Positions 7,765 to 16,345 of a DNA stretch of 64,000 nucleotides are shown in pieces; position 1 is the first letter of the stretch; every line of letters starts with the position of its first letter. Below the pieces are notes generated by a model. It had not been told where the DNA came from and searched no databases. It worked only from the letters and a program-made list of their open reading frames with translations. Source of the DNA: Rathayibacter sp. Leaf185 (lineage in GTDB: Bacteria; Actinomycetota; Actinomycetes; Actinomycetales; Microbacteriaceae); assembly GCF_001423885.1 (NCBI RefSeq), contig NZ_LMPP01000006.1:62001-126000 (forward strand), given 5' to 3'. Position numbers and translations under genes: made by a program.

Positions 7765-7835
7765 GGCTCGCAGAAACCCGTTCGGCTCGCGAAAACCACC
7801 GATTCCTGCGAGCCCGACCCGATTCCGCGAGCCGA
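7765..7835. repeat. Four-unit GGCTCGC(A)GAAA repeat, two direct and two inverted
   Basis: Two direct units (GGCTCGCAGAAACCC and GGCTCGCGAAAACC) are followed by two inverted units (GATTCCTGCGAGCC and GATTCCGCGAGCC). The block could fold into a large hairpin and lies between the convergent transporter and GntR genes. A 22-bp segment, 7765-7786, recurs at 34987-35008 with one mismatch, so it is a dispersed element. Confidence 0.6.
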
Positions 7836-7854
7836 AGGTCGGTCAGTGCGGCGC

Positions 7855-8568
7855 TCAGCGCACGGAGTCGCGGCGCGAGCGCTCGCGGACGCGCTCGATG
7901 TGCGAGCGCATGGCCGCGGCCGCCGCCTCCGGGCCCGCCGCGAACGCGTCGACGATCGCCCGGTGCTCGAGCACCGCCTCGTCGGCGTCGCTCACGCCGG
8001 TCTGCACCGTCTGGCGCATGCGGTGCACCCGCGTCGAGATCGCGTCCGACATGTCGATCAGGAACGGATTGTGCGTCCCCTCGAAGATCAGGTGGTGGAA
8101 GTTCCAGTCGACCGCGAAGTACTCGCGCAGCAGCGCGAGGGGCAGCTCGCCGGACGAGGAGGCGGCCCGCACGACGACGGTCATCGCCTCGTGCTCGGCG
8201 AGCGCCTCCTGCAACCGCGGCACGAGCGCCGCTTCGTGGACCGAAGCGAGAGCGGCCGCTCCACCCTCGAGCACCAGCCGCGCGTCGAAGAGCGCGTCGA
8301 GCTGGTCGTCGGCGAGCGGAGGCGCGACCCGGTAGCCCTTGTTGGCCACGCGGGTGACGAGGCCGGTGCGCTCGAGCTGCACGAGCGCCTCGCGCACGGG
8401 GGTCGGCGAGACGCCGAGCTCGCGCGCCACGGCATCGATCGACAGGCGCATGCCCGGTTCGATGTCGGAGCCGAGCAGGACGTCGAGCACCCGGTCGTAG
8501 ACGTGGTCGCGCAGGCCCCGGCGCTCGATCGACTCCGCACCGGTGAGGCGGAACACGGCGTCGGTCAT
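7855..8568 (-). CDS. GntR-family regulator, FCD (FadR) subfamily
   Basis: About 237 aa. The N-terminal winged helix is clear (LRDHVYDRVLDVLL, then VARELGVSPTPVREALVQL at about 47-65). The C-terminal all-helical FCD domain has its metal-ligand pattern in DWNFHHLIFEGTHN, in LEHRAIVDAF and in RSHIERV. FCD regulators usually bind sugar acids or other carboxylates and are repressors. The ATG at 8568 is preferred over the GTG three bases upstream because a GAGG site then lies 5 bp away. It follows the isomerase gene by about 75 bp on the same strand, in the middle of the catabolic locus. Its likely operators are the TCCTATAGGA sites at 3289 and 10911. Confidence 0.85.
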   Translation of the reverse strand: MTDAVFRLTGAESIERRGLRDHVYDRVLDVLLGSDIEPGMRLSIDAVARELGVSPTPVREALVQLERTGLVTRVANKGYRVAPPLADDQLDALFDARLVLEGGAAALASVHEAALVPRLQEALAEHEAMTVVVRAASSSGELPLALLREYFAVDWNFHHLIFEGTHNPFLIDMSDAISTRVHRMRQTVQTGVSDADEAVLEHRAIVDAFAAGPEAAAAAMRSHIERVRERSRRDSVR

Positions 8569-8643
8569 CACAGCCTCGCGGAGTCGGGGGTCACAGGGGA
8601 GGACGCCAGCATACGCAGTCGCGGGCGCCCGTCCCTGAGCCGG

Positions 8644-9105
8644 TCAGGCCTTCTCGTACGCGACGATCTCGGCGACCTTCCCGGCCGACGCGCTCGACGT
8701 GTCGAACACGTAGCCGAGCCACTCGCGCACGTTGCGGCGCGCGAGCTCGATGCCGACCACGCGCTGGCCCATGCAGAGCACCTGCGCGTCGTTCGAGAGC
8801 ACGCTGCGCTCGACCGAGAAGCCGTCGTGCGCCGTCACCGCGCGGATGCCCGGCACCTTGTTCGCCGCGATAGCGACTCCGAGGCCCGTGCCGCAGATCA
8901 GCAGTGCCCGGTCGGCGTCGCCCCGCGCCACCATCTCGCCCGCGGTCGTCGCGACCGTCGGGTAGGCGGTGTGCCCGTCGGCGTCGACTCCGACGTCGAC
9001 CACCGAGACGACGCGGTCGTCGGCCTCGAGATCGCGCTTGAGGATCTCCTTGTAGTCGTAGCCGGCGTCGTCGGATCCGATGACGATCCTCCAGGTGGTG
9101 CTCAC
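8644..9105 (-). CDS. RpiB/LacAB-family sugar-phosphate isomerase
   Basis: A 153-aa protein with the family signature [22 protein letters not shown] (presented in part: CGTGLG at about 71-76, Cys71 being the expected base) and [12 protein letters not shown]. The usual DHAG near the N-terminus reads DDAG (Asp12-Asp13). Length fits the family. It overlaps the kinase gene by 4 bp (9102-9105), so kinase and isomerase are translationally coupled. Ribose 5-phosphate isomerase B itself would not need such a partner. The coupling fits the D-erythrulose 4-phosphate isomerases (DerI/EryI type) that act after DhaK-type erythrulose kinases and give D-erythrose 4-phosphate. Confidence 0.8.
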   Translation of the reverse strand: MSTTWRIVIGSDDAGYDYKEILKRDLEADDRVVSVVDVGVDADGHTAYPTVATTAGEMVARGDADRALLICGTGLGVAIAANKVPGIRAVTAHDGFSVERSVLSNDAQVLCMGQRVVGIELARRNVREWLGYVFDTSSASAGKVAEIVAYEKA

Positions 9106-10856
9106 GGGGTCTCCTTCGTCGAGGCGGTGGTGTCGGTCAGCAGCGCGGCGATCGTCTCGACGATCAGCGCGAACGAGATCGCTCCGGGGTCGGGGGTGCC
9201 GAGCGACTTCTCGCCGTGCGAGCGCGCCCTCCCGAGGCCGGGCATGAGGTCGGAGGTGGCGTCGGCGGCCACGCGGGCACTACCGGCGGCAGTGGTCCAG
9301 GCGGAGGCGAGCGCATCGCCCGCCGACACGCGCTCGGCCAGCGTGTTCACGAACGGCACGAGCGCGTCGACCATCGTCTTGTCGCCGATCGTCGCCTTGC
9401 CGTACTCGCGCACCGCATCGGAGGCGGCTGTCGCGCCGGCGCTCACGTCCTGCGCGGTCACGGCGCGGTCGTCACCGAGCGCGCCGCCGAGCTTGTTCAG
9501 GATCACGCCCCAGAGCGCTCCGGAGGTTCCGCCCGCGCGGTCCGACCACGCGTCGCCCGCTCGGGCCAGGAGCGACTGCGCGCCCGCACCGCGCTCGAGG
9601 ACGGCGGCGGCCTCCTCGGCGGCGGCCCTGGCCCCGCGCTTCATGCCGATGCCGTGGTCGCCGTCGCCGGCGATCGAGTCGAGGCGCCCGAGCTCGTCGG
9701 CGTTCGCGTCGATCACCTCGCGTACGGCGGCGAGCGCCGAGGCCAGCACGACCGCGGCGGAGCGCGACTCCTCGCTCGACTCGGCGAGCTCCTCCTCCGC
9801 GACCTCGTCGCTGGAGGCGGCGACCGTGACGAGCGCGCCGCCGTCGACCGAGCCCGTGCGGTAGGCCGGGGTATCGCTCGGAGCCGTCCACAGGGTCTCG
9901 AGCTCGTCGTCGACCCAGAAGAGGGTGAGCGAGACGCCGGCCATGTCGAAGCTCGTGCAGAACTCGCCCACCTGCGGGTCGACCAGGGTCACGCCGCGCG
10001 CCTCGAGGAGGTCGGCGATGGTGCTGTAGACGACGAAGAGCTCCTCGCTCTTCACCGAGCCGAGCCCGTTCAGGATCGGCACGACGCGTGCGCCGTCGAT
10101 GGAGACGCCCTCGGGGATCTCGGCGTCGGCGAGCAGGTGGGTGACGAACAGCTCGCCCAGCTCGGCCGCACTCGGGATGTCGACCTCGTCGATGCCCGGC
10201 TCGCCGTGGATCCCGAGGCCGACGGCCATCCGCCCCTCGGGAACGGTGAAGAGCGGCTCCTCCGCGCCCGGCAGCGTGCAGCCCGTGAAGGCGACGCCGA
10301 GCGAGCGGGTGCGGTCGTTGGTGGCCACCGCGACCCGCTCGACCCCGTCGATGTCGTAGCCGGCGGCGGCCGCGGCCCCCGCGACCTTGAACACGGTGAG
10401 GTCGCCGGCGATCCCCCGGCGCTTGTGCGCCTCGGCGGGCGGCGCGCTGAAGATGTCGTCGGTGACGGTGACGGTGCGGCAGTCGATGCCCTCGGCGCGC
10501 ACCACGTCCTGTGCGGCGGTGAAGTGCAGCACGTCGCCGGCGTAGTTGCCGTAGCTGAGCAGCACGCCGCGGCCCTGCTCGCTCGCGCGGATCACGCCCT
10601 CGACCTGGTGCGCCGACGGCGAGGCAAAGAGGTTGCCCATCGCGGCGCCGTGCGCGAGGCCGGGGCCGACGAGACCGGCGAACGCGGGGTAGTGGCCGGA
10701 GCCGCCTCCGATGACCACGGCGACCTCTGGCTGCTCGGAGCGGGTGGAGCGCGAGACGCCTCCGACGACCTTGCGGACCCAGCGGCCGTTGGCGCGGACG
10801 AAGCCGTCCACCATGTCGTCGGCGAAGTCGGCCGGTTCGTTCCACAGTCGGGTCAT
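9102..10856 (-). CDS. Fused DhaK-DhaL dihydroxyacetone/erythrulose kinase
   Basis: About 584 aa. The DhaK domain (1-330) has [12 protein letters not shown] and the covalent substrate-binding His217 in GLGIHGEPG. The DhaL ATP-binding domain (about 360-584) has [12 protein letters not shown] at 397-408. This single-chain, ATP-dependent layout is shared by Citrobacter-type dihydroxyacetone kinase and by the mycobacterial erythrulose kinases DerK and LerK. ATG 10856 (MTRLWN) is preferred over the upstream ATG at 10877 because it matches the family N-terminus and has GAGGAG 10 bp before it. It is first in the - arm, with the ATCCTATAGGAT operator upstream. Absence of a glycerol dehydrogenase and coupling to an RpiB isomerase favour a tetrulose over dihydroxyacetone. 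Confidence 0.85.
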   Translation of the reverse strand: MTRLWNEPADFADDMVDGFVRANGRWVRKVVGGVSRSTRSEQPEVAVVIGGGSGHYPAFAGLVGPGLAHGAAMGNLFASPSAHQVEGVIRASEQGRGVLLSYGNYAGDVLHFTAAQDVVRAEGIDCRTVTVTDDIFSAPPAEAHKRRGIAGDLTVFKVAGAAAAAGYDIDGVERVAVATNDRTRSLGVAFTGCTLPGAEEPLFTVPEGRMAVGLGIHGEPGIDEVDIPSAAELGELFVTHLLADAEIPEGVSIDGARVVPILNGLGSVKSEELFVVYSTIADLLEARGVTLVDPQVGEFCTSFDMAGVSLTLFWVDDELETLWTAPSDTPAYRTGSVDGGALVTVAASSDEVAEEELAESSEESRSAAVVLASALAAVREVIDANADELGRLDSIAGDGDHGIGMKRGARAAAEEAAAVLERGAGAQSLLARAGDAWSDRAGGTSGALWGVILNKLGGALGDDRAVTAQDVSAGATAASDAVREYGKATIGDKTMVDALVPFVNTLAERVSAGDALASAWTTAAGSARVAADATSDLMPGLGRARSHGEKSLGTPDPGAISFALIVETIAALLTDTTASTKETP

Positions 10857-10910
10857 GCGCGCGGTGCTCCTCATCATCGAGTCGTCCGGCCCTCCGGCCG
10901 AACACCCTCG

Positions 10911-10922
10911 ATCCTATAGGAT
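10911..10922 (-). promoter_or_regulatory. ATCCTATAGGAT operator before the kinase arm
   Basis: A perfect 12-bp palindrome 55 bp upstream of the kinase start at 10856. Its core is identical to the site at 3289-3298. This pair is the strongest evidence that both arms form one GntR-controlled regulon. Confidence 0.65.
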
Positions 10923-10948
10923 TCTGCTCCGACGGGCCAGCGTCGCGG

Positions 10949-12514
10949 CTACTGCCGCCCGACCGCCAGCGCCTCCTCCTCCACGTCCAGGAACGCCAGC
11001 GCGCTGACCACCGCGGGCTCCTGGTAGCGCCCCTCCGCGCGGGCCTTCAGCACCGCCTCGCGCTCGGCCTCGATCATCACGCGCCGCAGCCGGTTGTACG
11101 AGCGGGTGAGCGGCTCGCCGTCGGCCGGAGGGTTCTCGAGCGCGTCCGCGAGGAAGGTCGCGTTCCGCCGCAGCCGGTCGAGCACCCGCTCCTCGACGCC
11201 GTCCTGCGGCTCTTGGTCGAGGCGCGCGAGACCGGCGGTCTGCGCCTCGGCGAGCAGCATCTGCTTCTCGATGTGCTCCTGCATCTCGTTCGGCGGCGGC
11301 AGCTCGAGCGCGCGGACCAGGCGCGGCAGTGCGAGCCCCTCCACGAGCGTCCCCGCCACGACGACGAACGCAAGGAACTGCAGGAACGCGCGCTGCGGGG
11401 TCTCCGCGGGCAGCAGGAACGCCGCCGCGAGCGTCACCACTCCGCGGATCCCCGCGAACGAGACGCCGATCGCGGTCGGCCAGGTCCAGCCGCGCTGCTG
11501 CAGCCTCCGCGGCCCGTGCCGGAACAGCACGGTGGTCATGATCATCCAGAGCACCCGGCTGCCGATCAGGGCCGTGAGGATCGCCGCGCTGATCCCCACC
11601 GTCTCCCACACCCCGATGCCCGAGTCGGCGGTGGCCTCGACGACCGAGGCGAGGCTCAGCCCGATGAAGAGGAACACCGCGTTCTCGAGCAGGAACTGGA
11701 TCGTGCGCCAGTTCAGCGACTCCGCGATGCGCGCCTGCGCCGACTGGATCACCGGTGAGCGGAAGCCCAGGAACAGCCCCGCGACGACCACCGCGAGCAC
11801 CCCCGACCCGTGCAGCAGCTGCGCCGGGATGAACGCGACGTAGGGCGTCACCAGCGAGACGCTCGTGTCGAGCACCGACGACTGCACCTGCTTGCGCACG
11901 AAGCCGAGCACCACGGCGACGAGGACGCCGACTCCCGCGCCGACCACCACGGCGAGCACGAAGTCGAGCGCGATGCCGCCCGGAGTGACGGTGCTCACGA
12001 TCGCGAGCAGGGAGGCGTTCAGCGCGACCAGCGCCGTCGCGTCGTTGAGCAGGCTCTCGCCCTCGAGCACGGTGAGCATGCGCCGGGGCAGGCGGAGGCG
12101 CCCCGCGATCGCCGTCACCGCCACCGCGTCCGTCGGCGCCACGATCGCCCCGAAGGCGAGGGCTGCGGCGATCGAGATCGCCGGGACGATGGCCCACGCC
12201 ACCGCGCCGACGACCAGCACCGTGAACACCACGAGCCCCACCGAGAGCAGCAGGATGCTGTCGCCGCGGGCCCGGACATCGAGCACGGAGGTGCGGATCG
12301 CCGCCGCGTAGAGCAGCGGCGGCAGGATCCCGTAGAGCACCACGTCGGGCTCGACCACCACCTCGGGGATCCCCGGCACGAACGAGACCAGCGCGCCGAC
12401 GAGAACCAGCGCGACCGGAGCCGACCAGCCCACGCGCCCCGAGAGACCCGTCACGATGACGGTCACGACGACGAACGAGACGATCCAGATGATCGCGACG
12501 ACAGGCTCCTCCAC
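10949..12514 (-). CDS. Na+/H+ antiporter, CPA1 (NhaP) type
   Basis: A 521-aa protein with 11-12 hydrophobic helices in the first ~400 residues. CPA1 markers include the re-entrant FGAIVAPTDAVAVTAI and LEGESLLNDATALV, which contains the conserved Asp pair region. The last ~120 residues are a charged cytoplasmic helical tail, usual for bacterial NhaP-like antiporters. It exchanges cytoplasmic Na+ (or K+) for protons. It stands alone between the kinase operator and the oxidoreductase gene. The start is ATG 12514, and the run-in VVAIIWIVSF is the first helix. Confidence 0.85.
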   Translation of the reverse strand: MEEPVVAIIWIVSFVVVTVIVTGLSGRVGWSAPVALVLVGALVSFVPGIPEVVVEPDVVLYGILPPLLYAAAIRTSVLDVRARGDSILLLSVGLVVFTVLVVGAVAWAIVPAISIAAALAFGAIVAPTDAVAVTAIAGRLRLPRRMLTVLEGESLLNDATALVALNASLLAIVSTVTPGGIALDFVLAVVVGAGVGVLVAVVLGFVRKQVQSSVLDTSVSLVTPYVAFIPAQLLHGSGVLAVVVAGLFLGFRSPVIQSAQARIAESLNWRTIQFLLENAVFLFIGLSLASVVEATADSGIGVWETVGISAAILTALIGSRVLWMIMTTVLFRHGPRRLQQRGWTWPTAIGVSFAGIRGVVTLAAAFLLPAETPQRAFLQFLAFVVVAGTLVEGLALPRLVRALELPPPNEMQEHIEKQMLLAEAQTAGLARLDQEPQDGVEERVLDRLRRNATFLADALENPPADGEPLTRSYNRLRRVMIEAEREAVLKARAEGRYQEPAVVSALAFLDVEEEALAVGRQ

Positions 12515-12583
12515 GGCGGCACCCCTCCCCGGCGCACCGCGCCTCGGGGACCATTCTGGCGGCGCGCAGGCGCCTCGGGGTCG

Positions 12584-13579
12584 CTACGCCCGGGACTCGT
12601 GCACGTCGCGCGCCTTCGTCACCCGGGCGGAGTCGACCGGGTTCATGCCGATCACGATCTTGCCGCGCGAGTGCCGCTTCTCGAGGTCGTCGAAGGCGTC
12701 CTCGATGTGGTCGAAGGGGTAGAAGCCCGAGACGAGCACCCGCAGCTTCTGCGCGCCGACCAGCGCGACCAGCTCACCGAGGATCTCCGTGTCGCGCCGG
12801 GCGGTCTCGGCGTCGGGCCAGACGGCCCGCAGCTCGATCTCCTTGCGGTCGTCGCTCGAGTGGAAGCGGCCGGACTCGATGCCGAGCTCCTCGGCCAGCG
12901 CCGCGTTGTCGCCGCCGAAGTTGTCGAGGAACACGCTCACGCCGTTCGGAGCCGCGGCGCGGATGCGGTCGGCGATCCCGTCGCCGTAGACGATCGGCTT
13001 CACGCCGAGCTGGCGGAGGTAGTCGAAGTTGCGCTCGCCGCAGGTGCCGAGCACCGTCGCGCCGCGGAGCTTCGCGAGCTGGATCTCGAGGCTCCCCACG
13101 CCTCCTGCGGCCGCCGACACGACGACCGTGTCGCCCTCGCGCACCCGCGTCGCCTCGAGGGCGCGCCAGGCGGTGACGCCCGCGAGGAACAGCGCGCCGC
13201 CCACCTCCCAGCTGACGGAGGCGGGCTTGAGAACGAGGTTCTCGCGGGGCACGACGACGTGGGTCGCGTGGGAGCCGACGAGCGCGTGCCCGACGACCTC
13301 GCTGTTCAGCTTCAGGTCTCGGACGTCCTCACCGAGGGCGACGACCCGGCCTGCGAGGTCGGTCCCCTGCCGCATGGGGAACGCGGCGGAGTGGTCGGAA
13401 TCGAACAGGCCCTGGCGGATGAACGCCTCCATGTGGTTCACGCCGGCCGACAGGACCTCGACGAGCACCTCGCCCCGGCCGGGCCTCGGTCGCTCGACCT
13501 CCGCGATCTCGAGCACGTCCGCCCCGCCGAAGCGGGAGTACTGGACGACACGGCTGGAATCGGAGCGCAGACGGACCAT
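12584..13579 (-). CDS. NADP-dependent MDR oxidoreductase (quinone reductase-like)
   Basis: A 331-aa zinc-independent medium-chain dehydrogenase/reductase. The N-terminal GroES-like domain has SRFGGADVLEI and SAGVNHMEAFIRQG; the Rossmann domain has SAAAGGVGSLEIQLAKL (AAxGGVG motif). The end is HSRGKIVIGMNP. No structural or catalytic zinc cysteines are present. Relatives reduce quinones or enones with NADPH. It is a single gene with a long divergent-free upstream region holding a large hairpin. Confidence 0.8.
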   Translation of the reverse strand: MVRLRSDSSRVVQYSRFGGADVLEIAEVERPRPGRGEVLVEVLSAGVNHMEAFIRQGLFDSDHSAAFPMRQGTDLAGRVVALGEDVRDLKLNSEVVGHALVGSHATHVVVPRENLVLKPASVSWEVGGALFLAGVTAWRALEATRVREGDTVVVSAAAGGVGSLEIQLAKLRGATVLGTCGERNFDYLRQLGVKPIVYGDGIADRIRAAAPNGVSVFLDNFGGDNAALAEELGIESGRFHSSDDRKEIELRAVWPDAETARRDTEILGELVALVGAQKLRVLVSGFYPFDHIEDAFDDLEKRHSRGKIVIGMNPVDSARVTKARDVHESRA

Positions 13580-13770
13580 GCCTCATCCTCTTCCCATCCC
13601 CCCGCATTCGAGTGACCCCCGAAGGGGGACGTGCGCTCCGGAACCACCGAGCGAAGGCGACCCTGTCCACCCGGCGTCCCGCTGGTCGATCAGCCGCCGC
13701 CGGCGGCGTCCCGAGACCCACCCTCTTCAGCACGCCGGCCCACCGCGCCCACCTTGAATAGGGTCTGCGA

Positions 13771-13835
13771 GACAGAAAGAAGGGGAGCAGGAGGGTGTGC
13801 ACACGGCACGCCCTCCTGCTCCCCTTCCTTCTGTC
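13771..13835. terminator. Strong 25-bp stem-loop between the subtilase and oxidoreductase genes
   Basis: Bases 13771-13795 pair with 13811-13835 with one mismatch in 25, with a 15-nt loop that itself contains TGTGCACA. Both flanking genes run on the minus strand, so it most likely ends the subtilase transcript before the oxidoreductase promoter. It is unusually long for a terminator and has a purine-rich and a pyrimidine-rich arm. Confidence 0.65.
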
Positions 13836-13863
13836 TTAGGAGAACACTGTCTTAGGAGAACAC
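13832..13863. repeat. Exact 16-bp tandem duplication TGTCTTAGGAGAACAC
   Basis: Two perfect back-to-back copies (13832-13847 and 13848-13863), the first overlapping the right arm of the 25-bp stem-loop, ending 5 bp before the subtilase stop at 13868. This looks like a recent slippage duplication. Confidence 0.8.
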
Positions 13864-13867
13864 CGAC

Positions 13868-15928
13868 TCAGTTCGCGACGCGAAGCGAGACCGCGGGGCT
13901 GACGCCCACGTTCCCGGCCTTGTCCTGCGCCCGAGCGGTGATCGCGTAGGTGCCGTTCGGGTAGGCGGCCGAGCTCGCCGAGAGCGCCCAGGTCCCGTTC
14001 GACTGCGCCACACCGTTGCCGAGCTTGGTGGTGCCCGCGTAGAAGACGACGGAGGTCACTCCGACGTTGTCACTCACCGTGGCCACGAGCCGGATGGATC
14101 CGGCGACGGTAGTGCCCGAGGAGGGCGAGGTGATGCGAGCGGTCGGCTTCTCCGTGTCCGTCGGTCCGGAGGTCGGGCTCGCGGTCGGCGACGCCGTCGG
14201 CGATGCCGTGGGGCTCGAGGTCGGCGCGGGCGTCGAGCTGGCGGCGACGCGCAGCGAGATCGCGGCACTGGTGGCCGTGTTGCCCGCCGCGTCCTGGGCC
14301 CTGGCGGTCACCGCGTAGGTGCCGAAGGGGTACCCGGCGGTGCTCGTCGAGAGCGCCCACGAGCCGTCGGCCTGCTGCGTGCCGTTGCCGAGCTTGGTCG
14401 TGCCGGCGTAGAAGGCGACGGCGGTCACTCCCACGTTGTCGCTCGCGGAGGCGACGAGCCGGAACGAACCGGCGACCGTCGTTCCCGTGGCGGGCGAGGT
14501 GATCGAGACCGTGGGCTTCTGCGTGTCCGTGGTCGGGGGCGTCGTGGGAGGAGTGGTCGGCGGCGTCGTGGGCGGCGTCGTCGGGGGCGTCGTCGGCGGC
14601 GTGGCGTCCGTCGGGACCGTGCTCACGGCGTAGCCGAAGTAGCGGCCGCTGATCGGGTTGGTCGGGTCGCCCTTGAAGGTGCGGCCGCGCTCGGTGGCGG
14701 ACTTGGCCTGCGCGACGATCTGCGCGCGGACCTGCGCGGGGCTCTTGCCGACGCAGGACCCGCCGGAGCTGAGGCAGTCGAGGACGACGCCGCTCACCGC
14801 GGCGGCCGACATGCTGGTGCCGGACTGGACGTAGGCCAGCGAGCCGCCGAGCTTGGTGGTGTACGGGCAGACGCCGGGGGCGGCGACCGTGTGGGCACGG
14901 TCGGCGGCCGACACGGCGAAGTTGCTCTTGCCCGCGGTGGTGTCGTCGGCGGTGTCGACTCCGGCGCACGGCGCGGCGGCGAGTCCGCCGGGCTTGCCGT
15001 CGTAGTTGGCGATGTTGGTCGCCGTCAGGACCTCGTCGTAGGCGGCGGGGATGGCCGCGGCCAAGTCCTTGCCGCCCGTCGTGTTGCCGGCCGAGCTGAC
15101 GATCGTGACGCCCTTGGCCTCGAGCTCGCAGACCATCTGGTGGATGACGTCGTTGTTCGAGCGACCGCAGTTGCCGTCGTCGCTGCCCGTCGTGGCGAGC
15201 GACATGTTGACGACCTTGATGTTCTTCGAGGCCGCGTTGTTCGAGACCCAGTCGAGGGCGCAGACGATGCCCTCGGCGGTTCCCTTGTTCTTGTCGTCGA
15301 GCACGCGGACCGAGTAGATCGGCGCACCGGGGGCGATGCCGACCGTGCCGTTGGCGTCGTCGATGGCGGCCATGTAGCCCGAGACGGCCGTGCCGTGCCC
15401 GTTCGTGTCGCTCGCGTCTCCGGAGCCGTAGCAGTTGACCTGCTCGCGGAGGTCGTAGTTGCTGTTCGGGTTCACACCCGAGTCGATGACCGCCACGGCG
15501 GGGCCGTTGTAGTTCGTCACTCCGTCACCGGCGCGGACGGGCGCCTTGTCGGCCTCGGTCGCGAGCACGTGCGAGGGGACGACCTGCGCCTGGCCCTCGA
15601 ACACGACGTCGGCGGGTGCGACGGCCAGCACGCGCGGGTCGGCCTCGAGGGCTGCCTGCTGGCGAGAGGTCAGGGTCGCCGTGAAGCCGGCGGTGCCGCC
15701 CTCGTAGGTGATGAGGTCGCTGACACCGAGGGCGGTGACGAGCTGCTGCGAGACCGACTTCGAGTCCACGGTCACGAGGTAGCGCCCGGCGGTGTCGGCC
15801 TGGGCGGGGGTCGAGCCGGCGACGGCGAGACCGGCGCCGACGGCGACCGCCACAGCGAGGGCCGCGACGCGGCGGAAGAGGGAGCCTGCCGGCGGCGCTG
15901 AGGCCGTGGCGGAGCGGGTGGAGGACAC
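13868..15928 (-). CDS. Secreted S8 (subtilisin-like) serine protease with two Ig-like domains
   Basis: A 686-aa protein. A signal peptide spans about 1-44 (RRVAALAVAVAVGAG, then AQA). A short inhibitor I9-like propeptide lies at about 47-115. The S8 domain (140-430) has the triad Asp149 (AVIDSG), His178 (NGHGTAV) and Ser372 (SGTSMSAAAV), with oxyanion Asn282 (SAGN). A PTTPP-repeat linker follows (about 443-467), then an Ig-like domain (DNVGVTAVAFYAGTTKLGNG), a second linker of SPTASPT repeats, and a second Ig-like domain near-identical to the first, clearly a duplication. There is no LPXTG anchor. It is predicted to be an exported protease whose Ig-like modules hold it near the wall or a substrate. 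Confidence 0.9.
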   Translation of the reverse strand: MSSTRSATASAPPAGSLFRRVAALAVAVAVGAGLAVAGSTPAQADTAGRYLVTVDSKSVSQQLVTALGVSDLITYEGGTAGFTATLTSRQQAALEADPRVLAVAPADVVFEGQAQVVPSHVLATEADKAPVRAGDGVTNYNGPAVAVIDSGVNPNSNYDLREQVNCYGSGDASDTNGHGTAVSGYMAAIDDANGTVGIAPGAPIYSVRVLDDKNKGTAEGIVCALDWVSNNAASKNIKVVNMSLATTGSDDGNCGRSNNDVIHQMVCELEAKGVTIVSSAGNTTGGKDLAAAIPAAYDEVLTATNIANYDGKPGGLAAAPCAGVDTADDTTAGKSNFAVSAADRAHTVAAPGVCPYTTKLGGSLAYVQSGTSMSAAAVSGVVLDCLSSGGSCVGKSPAQVRAQIVAQAKSATERGRTFKGDPTNPISGRYFGYAVSTVPTDATPPTTPPTTPPTTPPTTPPTTPPTTDTQKPTVSITSPATGTTVAGSFRLVASASDNVGVTAVAFYAGTTKLGNGTQQADGSWALSTSTAGYPFGTYAVTARAQDAAGNTATSAAISLRVAASSTPAPTSSPTASPTASPTASPTSGPTDTEKPTARITSPSSGTTVAGSIRLVATVSDNVGVTSVVFYAGTTKLGNGVAQSNGTWALSASSAAYPNGTYAITARAQDKAGNVGVSPAVSLRVAN

Positions 15929-16345
15929 GGATTCCGTCGATTCTGTCGGCGGCGATGGCCGACGGTTCGGTGGTGGAGTGCGAGAAGTCGGGGCGCAGGG
16001 ACCGGGCGCCCGCGCCGCTGCTGCGGGACTCGGGAGGGCGCCGGGAGGCGGCAGTTTCGGGTGAATCCCCCGAGCGAAGACAGGCCGATGACCCGCTCGC
16101 TCCCCCCTTCGGAGTGACTCACCCCCGACTTCAACAGACTTCGGGTCGTTTCACAGCATCGGGGCTGACCCCAGTACGGGGGTGATTTGACCCCCTGTCC
16201 CACAATTGATGACCGTCCACGGCACCCCTCGGGACACTCCGATGCCCGGCCCTCGAAAGCCCCGGTCACAGCGCGGGTTCAGCGACCTTTCGCCCCGCGT
16301 CCACGCGGCTTGACTCGCCCTTCGCGCGGAGTAGTGTCGTCGCTC
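15929..16345. other. 417-bp divergent intergenic region without a gene
   Basis: This region lies between the start of the subtilase (-) and of the permease (+). I see no convincing reading frame. It is less GC-rich than its surroundings at 16120-16220 (ACTTCAACAGACTTCGGG, TTTCACAGC) and contains a small ACCCC-agtac-GGGGT inverted repeat at 16168-16183. The right end holds TAGTGT (16332-16337), a probable -10 box for the permease. Promoters for both genes must lie here; their -35 boxes are not clear. Confidence 0.5.

Noticed and set aside
9102-10856. Ordinary dihydroxyacetone kinase for glycerol use
   Set aside because: No glycerol dehydrogenase is present, and the overlapping gene is an RpiB isomerase that dihydroxyacetone phosphate would not need.
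14522-14632. Tandem PTTPP and SPTASPT coding repeats taken as a CRISPR-like or satellite array
   Set aside because: They are in-frame linker codons of the subtilase between folded domains.
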